A stretch of DNA of 64,000 bases. Source: Buddleja alternifolia (Eukaryota > Streptophyta > Magnoliopsida > Lamiales > Scrophulariaceae). The notes under the pieces were generated by a model, which was not told the DNA's origin, did no database searches, and saw nothing but the letters and a program-made list of their open reading frames with translations. The stretch is from contig CM033402.1 of the NCBI GenBank assembly GCA_019426215.1, positions 1,116,001 through 1,180,000 of the forward strand, given 5' to 3'. Both the position numbers and the translations under genes were made by a program. Of this stretch, positions 10,361 to 21,200 are shown piece after piece (position 1 is the first letter of the stretch; the number at the start of each line of letters is the position of its first letter).

Positions 10361-10981
10361 TGATCTAGCACGGATTTTTCCCCCTACTATTCCAGTCAAG
10401 AGGATCAACAATACGCAGAAATGACACGTTATCAATATTATAGACTGCACTCACACGATGTTGAGTTGCCTACGTACCCGTTCGGGATCAAGTCTAAACG
10501 TAGTTCGAATAAGGTGGTTAGAATAGATATGATTCGTAGTCTTATGATCACTCGTATTTGTATAAGAAGTTCGTACTCTCGAGTCTCCGATTATCTAAGC
10601 TCCACGAGTAATGATTCGTAGTATTTATAGCTCAGATTCTCGGTCCCCAATTCTTCATTTAATGACTGTATTTATAGAGCTTCCATTCGGTACTGTAGGG
10701 CGAATGATTGACAAGACGTCTTGCCTACGGATTCCCTACACGTGTGTCTGATGGGTGGCACATATTCGATGCCCATCGGGTCGGGCCATGAACCGACCCT
10801 ACCCGAATTACAAAAACACGCGGATCTTGGAGTGTAATGCAAATACCAAGGTTATAGGGACCGGGTGTGAAACCCATCTCGTTTCCTCGTATTCGAGGTA
10901 GTATATCACATATACGACCCTATATATTCCAAGGAATACGAGCTGACGATTATTAAATCTAATAATATTTTAGGTATATCA
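10361..10981 (-). repeat. 5' LTR of the Tat-lineage element
   Basis: This 621-bp LTR matches 1222-1838 almost base for base. It starts TGATCTAGC and ends GTATATCA on the plus strand. Two TATA-like motifs on the minus strand (CTATAAATAC, near 10620-10630 and 10668-10680) are plausible promoter elements for the genomic transcript. The differences from the other LTR include a 3-bp indel near 10730 and isolated transitions. Confidence 0.93.
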
Positions 10982-11465
10982 CCTATATAAGAAAAGGTTT
11001 GATTATTATATATAGAATTCAATTTTCGATTAATGATGCATGTCTCACTCTTGTGGTGTGAATTTTGTTAGTTGATCATCGAGAAAAGTCATAGGTCACA
11101 ATGCATGCAAATGTCGTGTTAGATCTTTACTGATAATTGTTTCTCGAAAAGGTAACGCAAATTAAAAATTGGTTAGCAAATTACGAGCATAATATGAATT
11201 ATAGTTAGCGACGCATTTCGCACCTTCTTCGTATATTCACATTTAGTCAAAATGTGGTTTTAATTAGTTATAAAATTCAATATTCGATTGAACGTCAATT
11301 TTAGAAAACCAATAAAGTAAATCTCACCTTTGCATATGGGTAATGGTTGTTGCCGCATACAATATCTAGATGAACGTGTTTATAAAATAATTCGAGTTTA
11401 TCAAAGTGTATTTTCGTTATTTTAAATTTATTTAATAATTCTTCGTGATGTATAATAACGTTGAT
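10982..11465. repeat. Second tandem copy, right part
   Basis: This segment continues the repeat interrupted at 1221 and aligns with about 548-1030. It includes the distinctive words TGATCATCG, GTCATAGGTCACAATGCATG and CTCGAAAAGGTAACGCAAAT. It starts with the CCTAT target duplication. Confidence 0.85.
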
Positions 11466-11883
11466 ATATTAAATACCAGAAACAATAACGAAGAGAAGTC
11501 ACCAAATTAAATTATCTATATTCGTGAACCTCCAATTAATACATGATATAATCCATATGACACATGATAAAAAGGGAAAAACATAATACTGTATAATTGG
11601 TCAATCCTCACTATTTATTCATTGTTCCTTTGTTAGGAAAATATTTATTTAATAAATCCACTTATGTGATTTAATATCATTAATTCCATTATATTAAAAT
11701 TAAAGATGGGGATACTGTTTTTATAGTATTATATAAGAAAACGAGTCCATTCATCATCTATCTCCAAAGTTTAAATTATATTGTATGTGGTCAAAGAGAT
11801 AGAACTGGAAGTACATTTGGACAATTGGAATGAATCTGACATACAATTACCCCTAGTGTTTTTATATATATATATATATATGA

Positions 11884-12238
11884 GATTAATGCAAAAAAAA
11901 ACCCCTGTATTAATGTGAAATTGCAAAAAACCCTCGGTGTTAACGAAATAGGCTAAAAACCACCCTGTGTTCTTAAAAAGTCTGCAAACAGTGGATTTTT
12001 AGAAAAAACCAAAGTGCGTATTTTTCACCTTTAATGACATGTTTTTTTGTACTTTATACACTCTCTAAACAAAGAAGCATGTTATTAAAGGTGAAAAATA
12101 TAAAAAACGCGCACTTTTTTTTTTCAAAATTCACTGTTTGCAGATTTTTTAAGAACACAAGTTGATTTTTAGCCTATTTCGTGAACAAGGGGTGTTTTGC
12201 AATTTCACGTTAACACAGTGTTTTTTTTGCATTAATCC
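11884..12238. mobile_element. Foldback (MITE-like) element inside a TA microsatellite
   Basis: Two ~160-bp arms, 11884-12041 and 12078-12238, are inverted copies of each other separated by a ~36-bp loop. They share the end motif GATTAATGCAAAAAA and internal words such as GAAATAGGCTAAAAA and TTTTTCACCTTTAAT. The element is bordered on both sides by (TA)n runs (about 11862-11880 and 12241-12264), as in elements that target TA microsatellites. Transcription across it would give a strong hairpin RNA. It ends about 115 bp before the MBD start codon. Confidence 0.85.
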
Positions 12239-12354
12239 CTATATATATATATATATATATATATCTCGTACATGGAAAAAGCTTCTCCATAACAGCTGAC
12301 CGGAAGAAGACTAAAAACAAAGAGAAAAAATACGGAGAAAAATCAGCCAAAAAT

Positions 12355-13827
12355 ATGGAGAAGAACACTACGCAACAATCTAAAAGGGTATTTCTTAGCT
12401 TCATTAGACTAAAAATTCTACATTTATTTAAATGTTTGTATTTTGTACTTTTGTGTACGTATCTGTAATTCTGTATCTATTGTTTTTGCTTTTTTGTTTC
12501 TCTGAAGAAAAATCCCAGCTCATGTCTGCATGAGCAAATCCTAAATACATATGTTTACTTGAATCTGTATATGTTTGATGAAATGATTATTTTCTGTACT
12601 ATTTTTTCCCTTTTTTTTTCCTTGATGCTAATTTTATGTAATTTTTTTTTTTGTACTTCAATTTATTGTTGTTTGATGAAATGGGCACAGTCTTGTATAT
12701 CCTTGAACTGTTTTACATTTGAAGAAAAACCCATGAATTTGATTTATTTTTTTTCTGTATGCCCAAATGGTATTTTTTGATTTTTATTTTAAATAAATAT
12801 TTTGGAATTACTTTAACTTCACTCAAATCCATGATTTTCTGGTTCCTATAATCTATATCCCAAGTACTATTTTTCTTTATTTACTTCAATCACTTTTTGG
12901 CTTTTCTTGGTTATTTGAGGCTTAAAAGTTTCTTGGAGTGGGAAATTCGACCCCACTCGGCCGATCCCTAGTGTATTTTACAAAATGAATGATTTATTAT
13001 ATGACAACTATAAGACACCTACCTTATAAAATACACTTGGGTGTGGCTAGCCGGAAGCGGGTTGGATCAAACGGCGATTTTCCAAGTGCCATTTTTCTTT
13101 GTTTACTTCAGATGTATTTCTTGTGAGGATAATTACATACACACTCATCATTTATTGAGTAATTACTATGAGTCTATGAGATTTTACAAATTACCAAAAT
13201 ACCTTCTAACAACTTGAAAAATATGGGGTCTAAGTGTAATCTGCTTTTGCTTATAGAAGGAGAAATTGTAATATTTTGTTAATTGACAAGGGAAATTATG
13301 ATAATTTTTTAAAACTCGAGATGTTTTTCTTAGTGTTTGTGCAGTGTTTATGTAATTTACCATTCTTGTAACAGCAACCAGGAAGTGCTACCCATTCTAT
13401 TGAGTTATGGAGTGTGCAATGCCATGAATGCTTCAAATGGAGGTTGATCCCAACTCAAGAAGAATATGAAGAAATCAGAAGCAAAATCACACAACACCCT
13501 TTTGTTTGCACCAAAAAACCCGGAATTTCTTGCGAAAATCCAGCTGATATCGAGTACGATAACTCCCGGACTTGGGTCATTGACAAACCTGACCTCCCCA
13601 AAACTCCAAAAGGATTCAAGAGAAAAATAGTTTTGAGAAAAGATTTCTCCAAAATGGATTGCTATTATGACACCCCTACGGGGAAAAGGTTGAGATCCTC
13701 GACTGAGGTTCCAAAGTACTTGGATGAAAATCCTGAGTACAAAAAAGATGTATCTGTTCAAGATTTCAGTTTCAGTCGTCCGAAGATCATGGAGGATACT
13801 CTTCCAATCAATAGAGGCAAGGAGTGA
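12355..13827 (+). CDS. Methyl-CpG-binding domain protein with CW zinc finger (MBD2/MBD4-type)
   Basis: The model has two exons: 12355-12387 (11 codons, donor AGG|GTATTT) and 13375-13827 (acceptor AACAG|CAACC), giving about 161 residues. The second exon starts with a CW-type zinc finger with four cysteines (QCHEC, then FVC and ISC) and the tryptophan of KWRL. An MBD fold follows, containing GFKRKIVLRKDFSKMDCYY and PTGKRLRSSTEVPKYL. Plant MBD proteins with this CW-MBD order read or tolerate methylated DNA in chromatin and act in the nucleus. The length is close to small Arabidopsis members. Exon 2 is certain; exon 1 is inferred from frame, an ATG and splice signals. The 987-bp intron holds two MITE-like repeats. 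A six-codon upstream reading frame (12272-12292) precedes the start. The last ~70 coding bases are duplicated downstream. Confidence 0.85.
12940..13075. repeat. MITE-like inverted repeat in the MBD intron
   Basis: Left text with GACCCCACTCGGCCGATCC and TGTATTTTACAA is mirrored by TTATAAAATACACTTGGG and GGCTAGCCGGAAGCGGGTTGG. The same design recurs at 41425-41602, so both are probably copies of one short non-autonomous DNA element family. Confidence 0.55.
13118..13362. repeat. Mutator-like MITE copy (family M9) in the MBD intron
   Basis: The segment begins GATAATTACATACACAC and ends with TATGTAATTTAC. It shares internal words (AATTACCAAAATACC, TGTAATCTGCTTTTG) with the copy at 18613-18818, which has a clean 9-bp target duplication. 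Confidence 0.65.
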
Positions 13828-14290
13828 TCTTTTGGGAATTTGGAGGTTTTATAGTTTTGATGTTTAGATTTTTAAAGAGTATTTTTGTCGGTCTTTGTGG
13901 TACCGTATGATATACACTTACTAACCTGTTATGTAACTGTTGACGTGCCATGATTCTGAGAATTTTAGAGTAGAATGTGTTAAAGATTTCAGTTTCACTA
14001 GTCCGTAGATCATGGACGATACTCTTCCAATCAATAGAGGAAAGGAGTGATTGTTGGGAATTCGCCGTTTTTTATCATTCTGATGTTTACTTGTTAAAGA
14101 GTCTATTAGTTAAAAAGACAATCATTCTGATGTTTACTTGTTAAAGAGTCTACTAATTAAAGAGTCTTTGTGTCGATTTCTATAGTAGTGTATGATACAC
14201 ACTTGAGTTTACGAATCCGTTATGCTGATGTGTCATGATTATGATCATATAGAATTTAGAGTATGTTATGACTCTCATGGTTTATTATAG
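13760..14290 (+). repeat. Tandem duplication of the MBD 3' end
   Basis: The end of the MBD coding sequence plus its 3' flank (13757 to about 13980) is repeated at 13983 to about 14290, including a degraded copy of the final coding bases and the stop. Inside the second copy a ~47-bp stretch (TCATTCTGATGTTTACTTG) is again doubled, at about 14076 and 14124. Confidence 0.8.
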
Positions 14291-15235
14291 GCAAGTGCTA
14301 GTCCAAATATAACCACCTTTTTCAATTTCTTACAAAATTTCCTATTTTGTATGTAGAAATTTAGTACACACCATAATTCAAGATCTTTATATTCTCACAA
14401 TTAATTAATTTTTGCAATTATAATTAGTTGAGCATCATGTCACAACTTGTAAGAGAAAACCGCTCTTTTTATCACATCTTCTGTTTTATGTTGCAATAAC
14501 ACTTATTTGAAGTCATTATGGTCGGTGTTCCTTGAACACCGAACTCTAAATTTTACTACAATCACAAGTCCGAGGCAAAATTTCTGCAACAAGGATAACA
14601 AAAAATAAAAATAAATATAAGCAGACAAAATAGATCCTTCATTCTTATACTTTTACATTTACAGATTACAGGCTTCAAATATGGGATAAGATATTGAGGT
14701 TATACATATACTTGTCTCTTCTTTTTACACTGGAGTTAGATGGCTGTATGTCCATAGATCAATTATACAAATACAACGCCCTCTATCCAAAATTGTCGAC
14801 TAAAAGGTCACAATAGTAATTTTATTCATGTAAAAAACTTGCATTCTAGTTCCATCTTCCCAACCTAGAAACCTATAACTACAAGTTGAGAAGAAATGAG
14901 AACTGAACTTTACAATGTTGGTTAGTATATATGTAAGATTTAGAGGTAGCCAGAATAAAGAAAAAAGACAAACAAACGATTTAACGTGGTTCGGTCAATG
15001 TGACCTACATCCACGAGAATAATACTTTTCTGCTTTTCTGTTTCTTGTGTTTTTCACTATACAGTATGTACATATAAATAGGATACAACCAGAAGGCTAT
15101 AAAAGGGAAGAAATCATAATTACATATTCTAAGGGATATTGCTATAATTCAGGGTTAAGAAAAGGAAATAAATCATGAAGAAATCCAGAGAAATATTTCC
15201 TCCTTAATCATAGAGATTTCCACAATATATCTTCT
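14291..15235. other. Gene-free interval with LTR-like remnant
   Basis: No coding frame or RNA gene is recognised. From about 14935 to 15230 the text contains AACGTGGTTCGGTCA and GACCTACATCCACG, a signature common in LTRs of plant retrotransposons, so this is probably a degraded LTR. Elsewhere the interval is plain AT-rich sequence. Confidence 0.4.
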
Positions 15236-15269
15236 AATGGAAGTTAGTCGACCCCGTCATCTGCCAAAT

Positions 15270-18200
15270 CTAGTCGGGATTGGTATACTCGAGCAACATA
15301 TGTGGCGACCTGTAAATCTTTATAAGGGTCCAGTAAAGGACCTCTTCGACTCCAAGTTCACCTTCTGCTCTTGCAGCGTATATATCCTCACATATGGCAA
15401 TCAACCTGAAGGAATGGAAAAGAAAAACTTAGGCCATGTTTCGATACGTTTCCAAAAACCATTTTTTGTTTTCTGGTCAAGATTTTCTGAAAATCTTCAG
15501 TATAGGCCATTTTAAACAGAAAACACTCGATTTTCAAATTTACTTTTACATTTCCTTGTATAAACTATGTATCACGTCATACTATGTCTCATCAATAATT
15601 ATCAATAATTACCTAATCCAAATATTCTTTCTCTTTCTTGCTTTACTATATTTTTAACCACATAATCATTACCAAAACAACTCACTCAATCATTTTACGC
15701 ATCATACATCAACAAATCTCACTTGATTTGACATAACTCACGACTTCCAACCATTTTTAAAACATATAACCAGACACAACCAATAACCCACCATTTTCAC
15801 ACAAATATCTGTACACATTTTCCCATAAATTTTCTAAAAACAAACTCAAAAGCTTATCCAAACATAGGATTAAAATCTTCAGCAAGTAAACAAAATAACA
15901 GCATGCAAGAAAGAGGCTATCTGACCTGTCACACAAAGGGAGATTCTCGTATGGTATTCTCATCCGTAAGTCAGAACACTGAAGTCTAATAAAGCGGCCA
16001 ACTGCTAGGACGAATGTGATATAAAGACCCCAAATACTGAATTTGCTGAGAGTGTCACCAAGAAATCCCTCTGTAATAAATTTTCATGGATTAATAACAC
16101 AATTTATCCTAAAATACGATATTTTCTTCAATAGTTATACGTTATCAAAAGTCCCGAGATTGATACTTACGCGGGGTTTCCTCTGATACAATGACAGCCA
16201 TAGGCCCTGATAATCCTCCACAGCCATATTCATCCAAAGGGTTGATATCATGGAAGGACCACCATTCAGAACTCCCGTGATGTAAGACTAGATCCGCCGT
16301 GACATCATTTATCTGTCGATGGTTGACAAGTGACAAAGTATAATCACCAAATTTATGCAAAGTAAAGACAACAAGTTGCATTTGGATTGAATGATTTGGA
16401 TTTGATGGAGGGCTTTGAAGCTAAGGTCTTCATGACTTCAGTATGGATTTCAGATGTCATAATAATCGTCAAAATAACTCAAAATGGTTACTGATTGGTT
16501 TGAAATCAATAGTAATAGAAAATAATCTAATCAAGTGCAAGAGGTTTGTTGTTATGGCAGCTCTCAAAATCCTCCCTTCCAAACACAACCTTAGGTTATG
16601 TTTGGTTCATGGATTTTGGCGAGGAAAAAGAAAATAAAACATTATGCATGCTTCAATGTATAGTACTTTGTGCTTTATTTTTAATCATTCTCATTTTTCT
16701 TTTTCTCTGGCCAAAATTCAAGAACCAAACGGAGCCTTAAGGTAAGTCATATATGAACTCGTTAGTGTGTCTAAATAAGCTTTCTTTACCAAAAAATGTA
16801 GAAGAGAACAAAATTGCTAATATGTATATGATGAAGTAAAGCAAAAGTTTGAAAGCATATACCGCTTGCTCAAAAGGTCTAACTTCTCCGGAACCAGTAA
16901 CCCGAATGATTCTTGGATAAATATTATAAATCCTAAAGCTGCTGAAGCTACCATTGAGAACCCTCACAACTTCTGATGATTTTGGAAGATCTGATGGATC
17001 AACACTCCTTTCAAATTTCACCGTCTCCTTGCCTTTTGGTCGGTCCCTTGTAAGTACCCAAGAAAATTTTATATCCATGTTGCTACTGTTAAGAGACCGG
17101 ATAAACTGCTTTTGAACCACATCGGGAACAAGCCAAAGAGTACTTGCATCAGGTTGGCAACAAATGAGCTGAATATCATTCACATTATACGAGTCCAAAT
17201 AATTCTCGGGATCAAGGTCCACATTTGCACTGAGATAATCCCATGGAATTCTTTCGCAAAGAGTTGTCTGGTACAAAGTCAACCTGCCAGCAGTTGTCTT
17301 GATGTCAAACTGAAAACTGGCATCGTTGATCGGATTTGCTATATTTGTTGGATTACCGCTACTGTACATCTGAAAGAGAAAGGGTCAGCTTCTGTACTCT
17401 CTAACTGGTATAGTAAATTACAGACACCCCCTATGTGAGACCCTAATTATGAAAAAAATGCCATAAGGTTTGAGAAATTATCATAACACCCCCTTTCGGT
17501 AAAAATATATTACAAATTTACCCCTGTAAAACCATATTACACTTTCACCCCCCCCCCCTTTCTTGGGGTTGTCAAGATTTGACATGGGGTGTCTTGGTAA
17601 TTTTTGGAAAACTTCAAGGGGCCCGTGATAATTACCTAATAAGTGAGGGGTGTCCCAAACTATAAATCCTTAAAGTTTATCCATCCCGTCTGATTCCAGA
17701 ATAGGAAATAAAATGAGGTAGATATGAAATCTTTTTCCTTAATTTGCTTATGCAGACCCATTGCCATCCCTAACTTACGTGTTTTTCAAAAGAAGGAAAC
17801 GAGTATGTTATTGCAGAGCAGTGTCGCGTCAAGAGTTACTTACCAGCATTGGAGCCCAAATAACACAGATTAATATAAGGAACAGACATATGCCACTGCA
17901 AAACTTAGTCATCTTTGTCTGTTTCTCTCCTTGTTTATGAGTAGCTCTGTTCAGGACGTTATCGCATTTGACAAGGTACAAGCTTGCATTTATGTCCTCC
18001 AACTGAAGAGGATATCAAAACATCAGTTTTCTGCTTTAAACTTTAATTGTGCAGCTGAGATAGTAAATCGAATCAAATTGTGTATATACACACACACATA
18101 TAGTATTTGTATGCATCGGTGTGTGTGAGCGTGTGTAACAGAGATGAGGATGTGTAGAGCAGTAAGTAATGGAAACTTGAAGACTCACCTTGAGCCAGTC

Positions 18201-21200
18201 ATACATTGTCAACGACGTAGTGGTGCAAGACCAATCAAGGACGCATCTCAATTCATATAGAAAAGGCAAAGCACGATAGAGCTTGTACCCTAGATAGTTA
18301 ACACGAGAAACTTGGCTGGTTAAAAACTGCCGATACAAAGTGCTTTTATGAGGAATACCATATCGAATTTGCATGGCTTGTAATGCCAGGGAAATTGCTT
18401 TAGTAAGATATATTGCTCGAAGGGAAAACCCAGCAGCATTGTGCAGCGAAGTATCCATATCCCAAGCATACTCGGTGACAGCATAAGTGGAAAGAATTAG
18501 GTTGAAAAGATAAAAGATGACCTTTCCCGTCGCAAATGAAAATAGATATATGATGCGATCAACAACAATCAAGAAGAAAATTATCTGCATGAGAAGAAAA
18601 TCTATTAGTTATTTGGGATAATTACATGCACCCCCCTCACTTATTGTGTAGTTACCACAAGCGCCTGAGGTTTCGCAAAATTACCAAAACACCCCCTGTC
18701 AGATCCTCACAACTCGAAAAACATTGGTGAAATTATAATCTGCTTTTATTGAGGGAAAATTATGGTAATTTCTCAAATTTCGGGTGCCTTATCACGCAGG
18801 GGTGTCAATGTAATTTACATTAGTTATCTTTCGTTTTGCCGGTTTCTCAGGACAAACCAAAAGAAAAGAATCTTACCATTAAAATAAATACAAACTCCTT
18901 TGGGAATTGATCCTCGAGCTGATAATACTCCAGCACTTCACTTTTGTTTTTTATAATAGATTGGTAGAATATGGCAACCAGAAAGAAAACAGTCAAATCA
19001 GCACCAAATACATATGCATAAAGATCAATTTCTCTTCTGCCACCACCAATTACTGAGAGTATGGGGTAGGGAAATACACCTTCTTCATCAAGTCCCGTGT
19101 CTCGTGCTCTAAGGATTTCCTTCGCCACGTCAGCAGCCGGAGTAAGAGAGTTAAATTTTTCTGCTGGTGTGCAGTCCATCAATGGAGAGACATAAACCAC
19201 CTCGAAAACAGCCAAGGCCACATTTGCATTTTCACTACTTTTTTCAATGCTTTGAATTTGAACCTTACTGGCACAAGGGCAATGATGGGAAATTCCGTTC
19301 TTGCAGTTTTCATCGTGCACAAGCTGAAGTAACTGATTTATACCAGATTCGATCCTCTCTGGTTGTATCCCATCCTCTGGCCATACTTTGACATCCATTG
19401 ATAATTGAACAAAGTATGGAGGAGACTCTGCTTCTTGGGTCAAAGATTTCCAGTATCTAGAACAGCTAATGATTACAATTTCAGTCACTTGTTTCACTAT
19501 TCGGAAAGCCTTCTTTGCTTTCTCACTCCAGCTAGAACCCCTTTTAATCTCCTCTTGATTTCTTAAAACCCTTTTGAAATTACTAAACCCTACTGAAAAC
19601 CATTCACCATCTTTTGCAGTTACAGAGCTCTGTATTAGAGTAAACAAATACACCAAGAATAGAGGTAGCAAACTGATAACAAATGACGATCTTATCCTTT
19701 TCGTTGGAAATCCCCACTCGACTAGATGGTCTGACTGAATGGTGAAACCACAATGCTGGATCATTATTTGGTATAAATACTGAATCAGAACATAAATTTC
19801 TGTATAGATTAGCATGATAACCCAGAATATGTAATTTGGCCTGGTATTCGCGCAGAGTGCATATAGGAACAAAGCTGCCACGTACACCATAGAGAGCAAA
19901 CTGAAATTCCAAAGAAACACAAGAACAAAGCAACAATAACACACCACATCATTATTCATTCTCATTTGGGACCATATATGATTAACTATCCGTCTCATCT
20001 GCAGGCTCGCAGAATCAGAAGTTCTACTCTTGTCAGACTGCAGAGATGATGAACTATTCAACTGTGTATGATTAATATCTGGGTTTTTCTTCTCATAAGA
20101 AAGTTTATCTTCCAAAGATGAGGGCTCGGGCTCGCTCGAATCTGATTCTTCAGGTGCAATATTCAACAAGGTCACAAGATTGCTAACTGCCTGATTACCG
20201 ATTGACTGTACTTGAAAAACACCATCGCCTATAAATTGTACTAAACGGTTTTCCTTTGACGGGCCTTTACCTTTCTTTACTTTTTCTGAATCATTGATGG
20301 TATTATCACTTGCATACTCCTCAAGTTCGATTATCTCACTATGAGAAGCTTCCACTGGGTTCAGTGGAGATTCATACACATTTAAGGGCAAAACTGAATC
20401 GATATTATTGATATTGCCATCTTCTTTCTCAAGGCTGACAGCTTCTTGCACATTAAGTGAAGCACTTTTTCTTCTTCTCAAGCCTTCATTAGCAGGTGGA
20501 GTGTGGCCACAATCAGTAGCAGAATTCATACCATGGAGCTGGATTTGTAGGTTGAGCATCTCAGATTTCATCTTTTCCACTTGCAAATTACGCTGACGTT
20601 TCTTCTCCTCCGATTCACGAATATGCTGCAACTGTTCAGTCTTCCAAGTAGCTTTCTTCTCTTGCTCCTTTACAATTGCACCAATTTGTTCCGCCTCGAG
20701 ATAACGAAATACATAATCAAACTCCGAGGAAGAAAACATATACGATTGGCATGATACTAGAACAAAAATGATGATTTCTACCAAAGCGGATCTTGAGGTA
20801 ATCCGAAATCCATAATCATATTTATAAAATCCAATCACCTCATATATGTAATGGATTGTTTTGCACTTTCCCGCATTAAAATCACCAATGAAAGGAGATT
20901 GATAGGCTAGAGAGAGAACAATTACAGCAAGATTGTACATGCGCAAATACCTGAAGATCTTATTTTTCTTCTTTAGTATGGTGAGCCTGATGCGGAAAAA
21001 AATAAGAGCAAATCCAAGGTATCCAAGGTGCAGAATGTCATACTCCAGGGTTCCAGTAATTAAAATCAGTGCAAGTACTAGGTCTAACAGATGACAATAG
21101 CAATAAACCCTCAAATAGTCGAGAAAAGTCCATGTGCCTTTGGTTTCAAAGGAGAGATCTTGCCAAACAAAAGCATTTTTACGCTGAGAAACCACCTGGC

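Larger units (their letters stand above)
1222..10981 (-). mobile_element. Ty3/gypsy LTR retrotransposon, Tat lineage, minus orientation
   Basis: This is a complete-length LTR element of 9760 bp. Both ends begin TG and finish CA, and it is flanked by the perfect 5-bp duplication CCTAT at 1217-1221 and 10982-10986. In element orientation the order is 5' LTR (10361-10981), primer-binding site, gag-protease-reverse transcriptase-RNase H-second RNase H-integrase, a long 3' region with an antisense gene, polypurine tract, and 3' LTR (1222-1838). The second RNase H and the antisense gene are known hallmarks of the Tat/Retand/Ogre group. The integrase contains two intron-like segments and at least one frameshift, the N-terminal part of gag is missing, and the antisense gene has several stops, so this copy is unlikely to be autonomous. 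By eye the LTRs differ by about ten substitutions plus a few small indels over ~617 bp. That implies a recent insertion, well under 1-2 million years at common plant rates (inference). Confidence 0.95.
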
